From the NCBI RefSeq assembly GCF_042427745.1, contig NZ_JBHMFA010000004.1: a stretch of DNA of 64,000 nucleotides, one strand, 5' to 3'. The translations under genes were made by a program, and so were the position numbers. How positions within the stretch are numbered: the stretch's first letter is position 1; each line of letters opens with the position of its first letter. This DNA comes from Algibacter miyuki (GTDB lineage Bacteria > Bacteroidota > Bacteroidia > Flavobacteriales > Flavobacteriaceae). Of the stretch, positions 22,302 through 31,653 are shown piece by piece. The notes beneath the pieces are model-generated. The model searched no databases. It was not told where the DNA came from and saw only the letters and a program-made list of their open reading frames with translations.

Positions 22302-24101
22302 ATGGCTAATATTAAAAATATTGCAATTATTGCACACGTTGACCACGGTAAAACGACGTTGGTTGATAAAATCATGTATCACTGTCAGTTATTTCGTGAA
22401 AACGAAAATACAGGTGATCTAATTCTTGATAATAACGATTTAGAACGTGAACGAGGTATTACAATTACTTCTAAAAACGTATCAGTTGTTTATAAAGACA
22501 CTAAAATAAACATTATTGATACACCTGGTCACGCCGATTTCGGAGGTGAAGTAGAGCGTGTATTAAATATGGCGGATGGTGTTGTTTTGTTGGTAGATGC
22601 TTTTGAAGGGCCAATGCCACAAACACGTTTTGTATTGCAAAAAGCAATTGATTTAGGTTTAAAGCCATGTGTGGTTATAAACAAAGTTGATAAAGAAAAC
22701 TGTACGCCTGATGAAGTACATGAAAAAGTTTTCGATTTAATGTTTGAATTAGGTGCCGAAGAGTGGCAACTAGATTTTCCAACAGTTTACGGTTCAGCTA
22801 AAAATAACTGGATGAGTGATGATTGGAGAAACGAAACAACTAACATTGAACCATTATTAGATATGGTTGTAGAGCACGTTCCAACTCCGGTATTTCCAGA
22901 AGGAACAACTCAAATGTTAATTACATCTTTAGATTTCTCTTCTTTTACAGGTCGTATCGCGATTGGTAGAGTACAAAGAGGAAACATTGTAGAAGGCCAA
23001 CAAATCGCTTTAGTAAAACGAGATGGTACGGTAACTAAAAGTAAAATTAAAGAAGTATTTATATTCGAAGGTTTAGGACGTAAACGTGTAGAGAGCGTTC
23101 AAACTGGTGATATTTGTGCGCTTGTTGGTGTAGAAGGTTTTGAAATTGGAGATACTGTTTCTGATTTAGAAAATCCTGAAGGATTAAAATCTATCGCTAT
23201 CGATGAGCCTACAATGAGTATGTTATTTACAATTAACGATTCTCCTTTCTTCGGAAAAGATGGAAAGTATGTAACATCTCGTCATATCAAAGATCGTTTA
23301 GAAAAAGAATTAGAGAAAAATTTAGCACTTAAACTAGGTGAAACTGGTAGTGCAGATAAATTCATGGTTTTTGGTCGTGGTGTATTACACTTATCGGTTT
23401 TAATCGAAACTATGCGTCGTGAAGGTTACGAGCTTCAAATTGGACAACCACAAGTAATTATCAAGGAAATTGATGGTGTTAAATGTGAGCCAATTGAAGA
23501 ATTAACTATTGACCTTCCTGAAACAGTTTCAGGTAGAGCGGTAGAGTTTGTAACTTTACGTAAAGGTGAAATGTTATCTATGGAAGCTAAAGGCGACCGT
23601 ATGATTTGTGAATTCATGATTCCTTCTCGTGGTATTATTGGTTTACGTAACCAATTATTAACAGCAACTGCAGGTGAGGCTATTATGGCGCACCGTTTTA
23701 AAGAATACCAACCTGTTAAAGGAGCTATTCCAGGACGTATTTCAGGATCTTTAGTATCTATGGAAAACGGAACTGCAATTCCTTATTCTATTGATAAATT
23801 ACAAGATAGAGGTAAGTTTTTCGTAGAGCCAGGTGAAAATATTTATGAAGGTCAAGTAATTGGAGAAAATTCACGTCAGGATGATATGAATATCAACATT
23901 ACAAAAGCTAAAAAACAAAGTAATGTACGTTCTTCTGGAGCAGATGATAAAGCGAAAATTGTACCAGCAATTAAATTCTCTTTAGAAGAAGCTTTAGAAT
24001 ATATTCAAAAAGATGAGTATGTTGAGGTAACACCAAACCACTTACGTTTACGTAAAATTTGGTTGTCTGAAGCAGACCGTAAGAGAAATAAAGGGATTTA
24101 A
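22302..24101 (+). CDS. typA: Translational GTPase TypA/BipA
   Basis: This ribosome-binding GTPase of the EF-G family is involved in stress adaptation and 50S assembly. The 599 residues have G1 AHVDHGKTTL, G2 in RERGITI, G3 DTPGHADF, G4 NKVDKE, then domain II, an EF-G-like domain III/V region (SGRAVEFVTLRKGEM, MIPSRGIIGLRNQLLTAT) and the BipA-specific C-terminal domain (NGTAIPYSIDKLQDRGKFFV, VTPNHLRLRKIWL). Length is normal. It is expressed from its own promoter at 22270 and ends at the terminator at 24124. Confidence 0.97.
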   Translation: MANIKNIAIIAHVDHGKTTLVDKIMYHCQLFRENENTGDLILDNNDLERERGITITSKNVSVVYKDTKINIIDTPGHADFGGEVERVLNMADGVVLLVDAFEGPMPQTRFVLQKAIDLGLKPCVVINKVDKENCTPDEVHEKVFDLMFELGAEEWQLDFPTVYGSAKNNWMSDDWRNETTNIEPLLDMVVEHVPTPVFPEGTTQMLITSLDFSSFTGRIAIGRVQRGNIVEGQQIALVKRDGTVTKSKIKEVFIFEGLGRKRVESVQTGDICALVGVEGFEIGDTVSDLENPEGLKSIAIDEPTMSMLFTINDSPFFGKDGKYVTSRHIKDRLEKELEKNLALKLGETGSADKFMVFGRGVLHLSVLIETMRREGYELQIGQPQVIIKEIDGVKCEPIEELTIDLPETVSGRAVEFVTLRKGEMLSMEAKGDRMICEFMIPSRGIIGLRNQLLTATAGEAIMAHRFKEYQPVKGAIPGRISGSLVSMENGTAIPYSIDKLQDRGKFFVEPGENIYEGQVIGENSRQDDMNINITKAKKQSNVRSSGADDKAKIVPAIKFSLEEALEYIQKDEYVEVTPNHLRLRKIWLSEADRKRNKGI

Positions 24102-24123
24102 TTAGCACGCTAATTAATCAAAT

Positions 24124-24162
24124 AAAAAAGAGAAGTCTATAGGTATAGGCTTCTCTTTTTTT
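24124..24162 (+). terminator. Intrinsic terminator after typA
   Basis: AAAAAAGAGAAG-T-CTATA and TATAG-G-CTTCTCTTTTTTT form a long stem with one mismatch and a tiny loop, ending in a T run. Its A-run/T-run symmetry lets it act in both directions. Confidence 0.85.
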
Positions 24163-24288
24163 ATGCCTAAAAGTTAAATTTTGAAAGCAGCTTTTATCCG
24201 TTGTGTTTTGTTTAATTGGTTGATTATGAATAGGTGAAATTAATTTTAGATCACATCATATAAAAGCAACAAAAGTGAAACGGTTTTG

Positions 24289-24296
24289 TATCTTTG
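24289..24296 (+). promoter_or_regulatory. -7 element at the head of the polysaccharide locus
   Basis: TATCTTTG fits TAnnTTTG and lies 88 bases before the first flippase gene. No TTG -33 is clear. A similar but imperfect TATCTTTA occurs before the 25745 gene. Confidence 0.45.
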
Positions 24297-24384
24297 ATAG
24301 ATTAAGTTTTTTCAACTAAATTCAGTTTTATATATTTATGGCTGCTTTTGATTAAACAAATAAACACTAGAAACTTATTCTTCT

Positions 24385-25692
24385 TTGAAGCCATCTATTC
24401 ATAATATTAAACATCACGTTTTAAGCAAACTGGCTTCTGTAAAAAGCATTTCTGTATTAATTAAGGTTACCATAGGGGTTTTAATTTCTAAGGCTGTAGC
24501 ACTCTTTATTGGACCTGTAGGTTTTGCTTTAATTGGGAATTTAGAAAATTTTGTAAGTGCCTTGCATCATATGTCTGTTTTAGGCATGTACAATACTCTT
24601 GTTAAATATATAGGTGAGTTTAGGGACGATTTATGTAAGCTTAGTAAATTGCTTTCCACGGCCTTTTATATCGGTTATCTGTCCTGCGTACTAATTTCAG
24701 TTCTATGCTATTTAAATGCAGAGACTTTAAATAATCTTATTTTTCCAATTTATAATAACTACACTTATGTTATTGAAGTTTTTGCCATAGCATTACCGTT
24801 TTATGCCATAAACATGTTCTCGTTTGCCATATTGAAAGGGTTTTCCAAGTATAATACATTGCTTTTAATAAATAGTATAGGTCAAATATTATCAGGGCTT
24901 ATAGCACTTATTTTAATTTATCAAACAGGTATTGAAGGCGCATTAATATCTGTCGTTATTTCAGAGTCGCTCATTTTTTTAATTACCCTAGTAGGTATTA
25001 TAAACAGACGCAGTTTATCTGGTTTGGTTAAAGTGAACAATATTAAATTTGATTTTCTTAAAAAGATAGCGCCGTTTTCGGTAATGTCGTTGTTTTCAGC
25101 AGTTATTTTACCACTAGTAGCCTTAAGTATACGGTCGTATATTATAGATAATTTAGGCTATAAAGAAGCTGGGTTTTGGGAAGCCATGAATAGAATTTCA
25201 AGGTACTATTTTATGTTTGGCACTGCGTTAATGGGCTATTATGTGTTACCTCGATTATCTAAAATTGATAATGTTAGAGTCTTTTGGAAAGCGGTTTTGT
25301 GTTGTTATAAAATATTAATTCCTGTTTTTATTGTAGCGGCATCGGGTGTTTATTTCTCAAAATCTATAATTGTTAGCCTTATTTTTTCTGACGAATTTAG
25401 TCCGGTTGAAAGTTTATTTTTCTGGCAATTATTAGGCGATTTTATGCGAGCACTTTCTTTAATTATGGTGTCTCAGTTTTTAGTTAAAAAAATGTTTTGG
25501 CATTACCTTTTAACCGAAATCGGACTTGTTATTGCTTTGTACATGTTCAGTATTTATTATATTGATTTGTATCAAGATGTAAATGGCGCTGTAATGGCTC
25601 ATTTTGTAAGTTATACCATTTATTTCTCTATTGTGGTATTGGTGTTAACGCTTTCTTTATTTGGTGCCGATAAGCGAAAATTGGAAGTTTAA
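24385..25692 (+). CDS. O-antigen flippase, Wzx-type (first of two)
   Basis: The 435-residue protein has about twelve membrane segments and is of the MATE-like polysaccharide transporter family: LIKVTIGVLISKAVALFIGP, then IGNLENFVSALHHMSVLGM. Such proteins move undecaprenyl-linked sugar repeats across the inner membrane. The only start without an upstream stop is TTG 24385, so I use it; a stop (TAA) lies nine codons upstream in frame. It is related along its length to the second flippase at 27825 (for example WQLLGD followed by F/LVKI-type segments and a KKM-W near the C-terminus). It heads the locus, followed by the acyltransferase and the FdtB-like gene. Confidence 0.85.
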   Translation: MKPSIHNIKHHVLSKLASVKSISVLIKVTIGVLISKAVALFIGPVGFALIGNLENFVSALHHMSVLGMYNTLVKYIGEFRDDLCKLSKLLSTAFYIGYLSCVLISVLCYLNAETLNNLIFPIYNNYTYVIEVFAIALPFYAINMFSFAILKGFSKYNTLLLINSIGQILSGLIALILIYQTGIEGALISVVISESLIFLITLVGIINRRSLSGLVKVNNIKFDFLKKIAPFSVMSLFSAVILPLVALSIRSYIIDNLGYKEAGFWEAMNRISRYYFMFGTALMGYYVLPRLSKIDNVRVFWKAVLCCYKILIPVFIVAASGVYFSKSIIVSLIFSDEFSPVESLFFWQLLGDFMRALSLIMVSQFLVKKMFWHYLLTEIGLVIALYMFSIYYIDLYQDVNGAVMAHFVSYTIYFSIVVLVLTLSLFGADKRKLEV

Positions 25693-25744
25693 AATGAATA
25701 AGTATTTGTATCTTTAATATATTAATACTTGTAGTGAATTAAAT

Positions 25745-26731
25745 ATGGACGAAAATCTTTCTGCTTATAAAGTCATAAAATATACCCATGTTTATTATGA
25801 TGCTTGGAATAGATTTGTTGAAAATTCCAAAAACGGATCATTTCTTTTTCATCGCGATTTTATGGAATACCATAAGGAACGATTTGAAGATTATTCATTA
25901 ATGGTTTTTAAGAAAGAGACGTTAATGGCTATTTTACCAGCCAATATTTCGGGAAATTGCGTTTTTTCACATCAGGGTTTAACTTATGGGGGAATTGTTC
26001 TTTCTAAAACAACCGCTTTTCAATCTACATTAGGTACGCTTTATGCTATATTAGAATTCTTGTTTGAGAATGATATCGAGAACCTATACCTAAAAGAAAT
26101 CCCTGATATTTATCACCTTAAACCTTCTGGAGAGTTGCCGTATTTACTACATAGTTTAAAAGCTGAGACTTATCGAAATGATGTTTCCATGGCTATTAAA
26201 TTAGATGCACCTTTTAAGTTTTCAACCTTACGGAAGCGGCAATTAAAAAAAGCGAATAAAAATGATTTAGTGGTGAAAAAGGAAACTAATTTTTCAACAT
26301 TTTGGAATACGATTTTAATTCCTAATTTAAAAACAAAGCATCAAACTAAACCAACACATGCATTAGCTGAAATAACCTTGCTACACGCTAAATTCCCTAA
26401 TAATATCAAACAATATAATGTTTACGATTGCGATGAACTATTAGCAGGGTGTACTGTTTTTGAAACAGAAAGTGTAGTGCATTTACAATATATTTCAACT
26501 GAAAAGGTTAAGAACGTAGGCGCCTTAGATTTTCTGGTGAATTTTTTAATAACTGATGTTTATAAAGATAAACGTTATTTCGATTTTGGAATTTCAAACG
26601 AAAATGAGGGTAAAAACATTAATGAAGGCTTATTAAATTGGAAACAAAGTTTTGGTGCTTCAGCAGTAATACATCGTTTTTATAACATTGAGGTTCAAAA
26701 TTATTCTGCTTTAAAAAATATCATGATATGA
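25745..26731 (+). CDS. GNAT-type (FemAB/BioF2-like) acyltransferase
   Basis: The 328-residue soluble protein shows FLFHRDFMEYHKERFEDYSL and LPANISGNCVFSHQGLTYGG in the N-terminal half and LQYISTEKVKNVGALDFLVN followed by YFDFGISNENEGKNINEGL in the C-terminal half. This is the pattern of acetyltransferases that sit beside FdtB-type aminotransferases in Bacteroidota O-antigen loci. It probably acylates the 3-amino group of the dTDP-sugar made by the neighbouring enzymes, taking the place of the hexapeptide-type FdtC/QdtC, which is not present here. Its stop overlaps the FdtB-like start (ATGA at 26728). The acyl donor is unknown. Confidence 0.72.
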   Translation: MDENLSAYKVIKYTHVYYDAWNRFVENSKNGSFLFHRDFMEYHKERFEDYSLMVFKKETLMAILPANISGNCVFSHQGLTYGGIVLSKTTAFQSTLGTLYAILEFLFENDIENLYLKEIPDIYHLKPSGELPYLLHSLKAETYRNDVSMAIKLDAPFKFSTLRKRQLKKANKNDLVVKKETNFSTFWNTILIPNLKTKHQTKPTHALAEITLLHAKFPNNIKQYNVYDCDELLAGCTVFETESVVHLQYISTEKVKNVGALDFLVNFLITDVYKDKRYFDFGISNENEGKNINEGLLNWKQSFGASAVIHRFYNIEVQNYSALKNIMI

Positions 26732-27828
26732 TTAAGTTTTTAGATTTAAAAGCGCTTAATGCGCGCTATCAAGATGAGTTTAAAAGTAAGTTTGAAAGTT
26801 TTTTAAATTCTGGTAGCTACATGTTAGGGGCAGAAGTGGTTGGTTTTGAAAAAGAATTTTCAAATTATTGTGGCGTAAAATATGGTATTGGTGTCAGTTC
26901 GGGACTCGATGCCCTACAATTAATATTCGAAGCGTATAAAACATTGCGCATTTTACAAAAAGGCGATGAGGTTATTGTGCCTGCAAACACTTATATAGCA
27001 ACGGTTTTGGCAATTAGTAATACGGGGTTAACTCCAGTATTGGTAGAACCAAACTCTCAAACATTTAATATTGATATTAATGCTATTTTAAAAGCGATAA
27101 CACCTAGAACGAAAGCCATTCTAGGCGTGCATTTATATGGCCAGCTCTACGATGTAGATGCTTTAGAGGCTATTTCAAACGAACATAATTTAATATTAAT
27201 TGAAGACGCAGCCCAGGCACATGGTGCAGAGCATACCGATGGACGAAAAGCTGGAAATGTGTCGGATGTTGCCGCTTTTAGTTTTTATCCAACAAAAAAT
27301 TTAGGTGCGCTGGGTGATGCAGGAGCTATTACTACCAATAATTTGGAATTATCTCAAACCATACAAAAACTCCGTAATTATGGGAGAACCTCTGCTTATA
27401 AAAATGAGTTTAAAGGTTTTAATAGTAGGTTAGATGAGTTGCAAGCTGCTTTCTTAAGAATTAAATTGAAAGACCTTGATAACGAAAATGATAAAAAACG
27501 TGAAATAGCACAATTTTATCTTGAAAATATAACTTCTAACCAAATTGTTTTACCTGTTGGTCATTCAAAACAGCATGTATTTCATCAATTTGTAATTAGG
27601 TGTGAAAAACGGAATGAGCTTCAGGAGTATTTATCTAAAAATGGTATTGAAACGATGATACACTACCCATTGGCAATACATAAACAAAAAGCATATATTG
27701 AGTTGTCTTCAATGTCGTTACCCATTTCTGAAAGGTTGAGTGATACGGTGTTAAGCCTTCCTATAAATGCTTCCATAAAAGAAACAGAAATGTTAAAAAT
27801 TGTTTCTGTGATAAATCAATTTAAGTGA
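26728..27828 (+). CDS. fdtB: DegT/DnrJ/EryC1 sugar aminotransferase, FdtB-like
   Basis: This PLP-dependent enzyme is expected to turn dTDP-3-keto-6-deoxyhexose into the 3-amino sugar with glutamate as donor. The 366 residues show the family motifs SGLDALQLIFEA, GDEVIVPANTYIAT, EDAAQAHGA, and the Lys-bearing FSFYPTKNLGALGDAGAI (PLP Schiff base Lys near residue 190), then NSRLDELQAAFLRIKL. It overlaps both neighbours by four bases (ATGA and GTGA). The FdtA-like isomerase at 29111 supplies its substrate. Whether the sugar is Fuc3N (Fdt) or Qui3N (Qdt) cannot be told from this gene alone. Confidence 0.85.
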   Translation: MIKFLDLKALNARYQDEFKSKFESFLNSGSYMLGAEVVGFEKEFSNYCGVKYGIGVSSGLDALQLIFEAYKTLRILQKGDEVIVPANTYIATVLAISNTGLTPVLVEPNSQTFNIDINAILKAITPRTKAILGVHLYGQLYDVDALEAISNEHNLILIEDAAQAHGAEHTDGRKAGNVSDVAAFSFYPTKNLGALGDAGAITTNNLELSQTIQKLRNYGRTSAYKNEFKGFNSRLDELQAAFLRIKLKDLDNENDKKREIAQFYLENITSNQIVLPVGHSKQHVFHQFVIRCEKRNELQEYLSKNGIETMIHYPLAIHKQKAYIELSSMSLPISERLSDTVLSLPINASIKETEMLKIVSVINQFK

Positions 27829-29102
27829 AATTCTTCAAAGAAAATAAAGATTTATTTTTAATTAAACTTTTCTCGGTTAATTCCATAGGAGTTGTTTTGC
27901 GCTCTATTTTAGGTTTAATTTCTCAAAAGTTAATTGCCATTTATTTGGGGCCAAATGGTATGGCTTTGCTAGGGAATTTAAAAAATGCTCTAGCATTATT
28001 TGGTTTAGTTTCCACTACTGGTATAGATCAAGGGGTTTTAAAGTATCAATCAGAATTTGAAAATAAGCCTGAAGTTTTAAATAAACTATATAGTACCTCT
28101 GCGGCGTATGCATTAGTTGGAAGTGTTGCTGTTTTTTGCGGATTGTTTTTTGCGGCAGATTACTTTAGTTTGTATTTATTTAACTCTACAAAGTACGCTT
28201 ACTTATTTATTATTTTATCTTTTACAATGCCATTTATGGCTTTTTTTAATTTATGTTTTGCTGTTGTAAATGGGAAATCGAATTATAAAAAAGCAACGTT
28301 AATTTCGTTTACTTCATATACATTAATAACTGCTGTCGTTATTTCTTTAGTTCTAATTTATGGGCTTTCGGGAGCATTATTGGCTATAACTTTAACACCA
28401 ATAGCTCACATAGTGGCGCTATTTATTTTTGCAAAAAAGGAGATTCTTCTATTTTTTAAAGTTAAAATTAAATTTCATTCCTTTTTTAAGGATAAATTAT
28501 ATCAATATATAATAATGGCTATTGCAGCTGTTGTTTTAAGTAATATTGTTGATCTTCAGTTAAGAAATTATTTAATTCAAAAACTGTCTGTTGCCGAAGC
28601 AGGATATTGGACAAGTATGACTGGTTTGTCTAACTATTATTTGTCTTTTTTAACAGGTGTTTATTCGTTATATGTACTTCCGAAATATGCTAAAATTAAT
28701 AGTTTGAAAGGATTTAAAGTGGAACTGTTTCAAATATATAAAGTTATAGTTCCAATTTTCGCCATGATGTTTTTGGGAATCTATTTCTTCCGAGTATTTA
28801 TTATTCAAATGCTGTTTACAGATGATTTTTTACCCATGCAAAATTTATTTAAGTGGCAATTGCTTGGCGATTTAGTTAAAATAGTATCCGTTGTAATTGC
28901 ATATCAGTTTATTGCAAAAAAAATGTGGAAGCTTTATATTTTAACTGAAGCTATTTCTTATATAATATTATATATATTTGGTGTCTATTTTGTAAATTTA
29001 ATGGGTGTAGAAGGTATTGTTTTTGCTCATTTTTTAAGGTACATTATTTACTTATTGATGGTTTTATTGTTAATTCCTTCTATTTTTAAAAAGAAAATAT
29101 AA
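27825..29102 (+). CDS. O-antigen flippase, Wzx-type (second of two)
   Basis: The 425-residue transporter has about twelve membrane segments, from GTG 27825, which overlaps the stop of the aminotransferase gene. The N-terminal VVLRSILGLISQKLIAIYLGP and WQLLGDLVKIVSVVIAYQFI near residue 345 align by eye with the first flippase at 24385, so the two are paralogues. It sits between the FdtB- and FdtA-like genes in one transcript. Having two flippases in one locus suggests two different substrates, or divergence after duplication. Confidence 0.85.
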   Translation: MKFFKENKDLFLIKLFSVNSIGVVLRSILGLISQKLIAIYLGPNGMALLGNLKNALALFGLVSTTGIDQGVLKYQSEFENKPEVLNKLYSTSAAYALVGSVAVFCGLFFAADYFSLYLFNSTKYAYLFIILSFTMPFMAFFNLCFAVVNGKSNYKKATLISFTSYTLITAVVISLVLIYGLSGALLAITLTPIAHIVALFIFAKKEILLFFKVKIKFHSFFKDKLYQYIIMAIAAVVLSNIVDLQLRNYLIQKLSVAEAGYWTSMTGLSNYYLSFLTGVYSLYVLPKYAKINSLKGFKVELFQIYKVIVPIFAMMFLGIYFFRVFIIQMLFTDDFLPMQNLFKWQLLGDLVKIVSVVIAYQFIAKKMWKLYILTEAISYIILYIFGVYFVNLMGVEGIVFAHFLRYIIYLLMVLLLIPSIFKKKI

Positions 29103-29110
29103 AAAATTAG

Positions 29111-29530
29111 ATGAAAAGCAGTGTTCATGATTTGAAAAATCTAGCTATCCCAAAAATTGAGGATCCTAGAGGAAATCTTGCGGTTATAGAAAATAATGTT
29201 GTTCCGTTTGAAATAAAACGAGTTTATTATTTGTTTGATGTACCAAGTGGTTCAACCAGAGGTGGGCATGCGCATAAAACGCTAAGCCAATTTATAGTTG
29301 CTTTAAGTGGAAGTTTTGATGTTATTGTAAAGGACGGTTTAGACCAAAAAAGATTTTCGCTGAACAACCCTTCTAAAGGACTTTTAATAACTCCGGGGAT
29401 TTGGCGAGAATTGGAAAATTTCTCATCGGGTTCGGTTTGCTTGGTTATAGCTTCGGAGGTTTATGATGAAGATGATTATATTAGAGATTTTGAGGATTTC
29501 ACAAATTATAATAGGGTAGAACGTAGCTAA
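29111..29530 (+). CDS. fdtA: dTDP-4-keto-6-deoxyhexose 3,4-ketoisomerase, FdtA/WxcM-like
   Basis: The 139-residue cupin has IPKIEDPRGNLAVIENN, KRVYYLFDVP, the diagnostic RGGHAHKTLSQFIVALSGS and GLLITPGIWRELENFSSGSV, as in FdtA/QdtA sugar ketoisomerases. It would convert dTDP-4-keto-6-deoxyglucose to the 3-keto isomer for the FdtB-like enzyme. It starts eight bases after the flippase. Its 3' end overlaps the convergent glycosyltransferase at 29527 by four bases. The substrate dTDP-sugar must come from RmlA/RmlB encoded elsewhere. Confidence 0.85.
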   Translation: MKSSVHDLKNLAIPKIEDPRGNLAVIENNVVPFEIKRVYYLFDVPSGSTRGGHAHKTLSQFIVALSGSFDVIVKDGLDQKRFSLNNPSKGLLITPGIWRELENFSSGSVCLVIASEVYDEDDYIRDFEDFTNYNRVERS

Positions 29531-30456
29531 ATTATAGAAACAAGTTTTCTGAATAAAGAATTTTGGCTGGCCCAAAAATGTATGTAATCTTTAATGCTTT
29601 TGTTGGGTATCATTTTATAAGTATCCTTGCCAAGTTGTTTTTCTTCAAAATAGCCTGTTAAAAATAATAGTTCTTTATAATAATGGCTGTTAAAAGTGTC
29701 TATCAATCCCTTGTTTAAATTATATTTTTCGGTATAAAAATCAAACAATTGTCTCATTTGTTGCTTTAAACAGTAATGACTTTCAAAACTCTTTTTTTGT
29801 GAGTAAGATGCTTCATGAACACGATAGATATGCAGCGATTCTTTTATCCTTTCAAAATTTGTGTTCATTGCTAAATCAACAATAATAGGGTAGTCTTCAA
29901 TAGTAATGCCTTGATTTATATAGTAGTCGAAATCTACAAAATTATATAAGTGTTTTTTATTAAAACAAACGCCAATAGATGCAGCTTGGCCAAGTAAAAT
30001 TTTATCTAAATACGCTTCTTTTGAAAGTTTTAAAGTCTCTTGATTATAAAAAGATTTCACCGTGTTCTTTTTAACGAAAAGTTTGTCCGACCCACTATCT
30101 ACAAAGCCTAAGCTGTCGTCGTGTTTTAAAATGTCTACCATTTTCTGTAAAGCGAACTCACTTTTAAATAAATCGTCACCCGCAATATCAAATATATAAT
30201 GACCCGAACATCGATCTAAAGTGGCTTTAAAATTTCTTAAAATACCTAATTGCGATTCGTTCTTTTTAATCTTAAAAAGTTTAGGATGTTTTGTGCTGTA
30301 TTGCTTTATTATTTCTAAAGTATTATCGGTAGAGCAATCATCACCGACCACAATTTCATAATTAAAATCTACGTTTTGTTTAAGAATGGAAAGTAATGTC
30401 TCTTCAATATGTTTACCGCTATTGTAGGTAAGAAGATGAACCGATAATTCAATCAT
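29527..30456 (-). CDS. Glycosyltransferase family 2
   Basis: The 309-residue cytoplasmic, membrane-associated transferase starts SVHLLTYNSGKHIEETLLSI, followed by EIVVGDDCSTDNTLEII (nucleotide-sugar binding) and FDIAGDDLFK (the DxD-type metal site). The acceptor half carries HIYRVHEASYSQK. There is no transmembrane segment. It is on the opposite strand to its neighbours and convergent with fdtA. Its acceptor and sugar are unknown; it probably adds one residue of the O-antigen or capsule repeat. Confidence 0.85.
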   Translation of the reverse strand: MIELSVHLLTYNSGKHIEETLLSILKQNVDFNYEIVVGDDCSTDNTLEIIKQYSTKHPKLFKIKKNESQLGILRNFKATLDRCSGHYIFDIAGDDLFKSEFALQKMVDILKHDDSLGFVDSGSDKLFVKKNTVKSFYNQETLKLSKEAYLDKILLGQAASIGVCFNKKHLYNFVDFDYYINQGITIEDYPIIVDLAMNTNFERIKESLHIYRVHEASYSQKKSFESHYCLKQQMRQLFDFYTEKYNLNKGLIDTFNSHYYKELLFLTGYFEEKQLGKDTYKMIPNKSIKDYIHFWASQNSLFRKLVSII

Positions 30457-30558
30457 GAACAGTTTAGAATTTTAGTATTTTGAAAGTAGGAATTTAAGGT
30501 AAATTAAATAGATTTAAAAAAATAAACACCTATTTTTGAGTTATTGAGGATTTAATGA

Positions 30559-31647
30559 ATGAAAGTAAAGAAAATTGCATTAGTTGGTTTTAGATTGAGT
30601 GGTGGCGGAGGAGATCGAGTTATGGCTAATCTTTCCAAGTTTTTTCACAAAAAGGGATTAGACGTTCATATCATCATTTTTCATGACGCACTGGGCTATT
30701 CCTGTTCTGGAACCATATTTAACTTAGGAAAACTTAAAAGTAACAAAAACAGTATTTTCAATAAAATAAATAGATTCTATCATTTTAATAAGTATTTAAA
30801 GCAGCATCAATTCGATTTTATTATCGATTTCCGGTTTCGGATAAACTTTATTCAAGAGTTTCTAATTTCCAAAATAATATATCGTACTAAAGCCATTTAT
30901 ACCGTACATAGCTATAAAATAAACGAGTATTTTCCCGATGCAACATGGTTAGCCAACTTAATTTACCAACAAAGTTATGCTATAATTAGTATCACAAACG
31001 TGATGCATGGTTTAATAGAAGCAAAATATAAATTCAATAAGGTTTTAAATATTTACAACCCTGTAGATGTAACTTATATTGACGAGGCTGTTACGGAAAA
31101 AGCGCCTTTAGATTTTGAGTATATTATTGGTGTTGGGCAATTTGACGATAATGTTAAGCAGTTTGATAAATTGATTCAAGCTTATGCAGATTCTGAATTA
31201 CCAAGTCAGAATATAGCTTTGGTTATCTTAGGAAAAGGGACGTTAAAGCCAACTTTAGTGAATTTGGTGAACGATAATAAAATCAGTCATTTGGTCCATT
31301 TTTTAGGGTTTAAGTCCAATCCATATGTTTACATGAAGCATGCTAAGTTTTATGTGTTATCGAGCGAAGCAGAAGGGCTGCCTATGGTAGTTTTAGAGGC
31401 TTTAGCTTGCGGAACACCTGTTGTAGCATTCGACTGTCCGACAGGGCCAAAAGAGATCATTCAGCATGAAAGCAATGGACTTTTAATTGACAATCAAAAT
31501 ATGGAGGCACTCGTTAATGGATTGGACAGGATGTTGACGGACGATGCATTATATTTGAATTGTAAGAGGAATGCTAAAGCCAGTATCTCTAAATTTTCGC
31601 TAGATGTTGTAGGCGAACAATGGCTAGATTTAATGAAATACAATTAA
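30559..31647 (+). CDS. Glycosyltransferase family 4 (GT-B fold)
   Basis: The 362-residue GT-B enzyme has the N-terminal GFRLSGGGGDRVMANLSKFF, then in the C-terminal domain IIGVGQFDDNVKQFDKLIQA, and the retaining E-x7-E motif region SSEAEGLPMVVLEALACGTP. It is divergent from the GT2 gene at 29527 (102-bp gap) and followed six bases later by a second GT4 gene. It probably uses a nucleotide-activated sugar in surface polysaccharide assembly; specificity is unknown. Confidence 0.88.
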   Translation: MKVKKIALVGFRLSGGGGDRVMANLSKFFHKKGLDVHIIIFHDALGYSCSGTIFNLGKLKSNKNSIFNKINRFYHFNKYLKQHQFDFIIDFRFRINFIQEFLISKIIYRTKAIYTVHSYKINEYFPDATWLANLIYQQSYAIISITNVMHGLIEAKYKFNKVLNIYNPVDVTYIDEAVTEKAPLDFEYIIGVGQFDDNVKQFDKLIQAYADSELPSQNIALVILGKGTLKPTLVNLVNDNKISHLVHFLGFKSNPYVYMKHAKFYVLSSEAEGLPMVVLEALACGTPVVAFDCPTGPKEIIQHESNGLLIDNQNMEALVNGLDRMLTDDALYLNCKRNAKASISKFSLDVVGEQWLDLMKYN

Positions 31648-31653
31648 TTTCTT

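Noticed and set aside
24100..24118. TTAATTAG-CACG-CTAATTAA palindrome at the typA stop
   Set aside because: AT-rich and overlapping the stop codon; the real terminator is the stronger hairpin at 24124.
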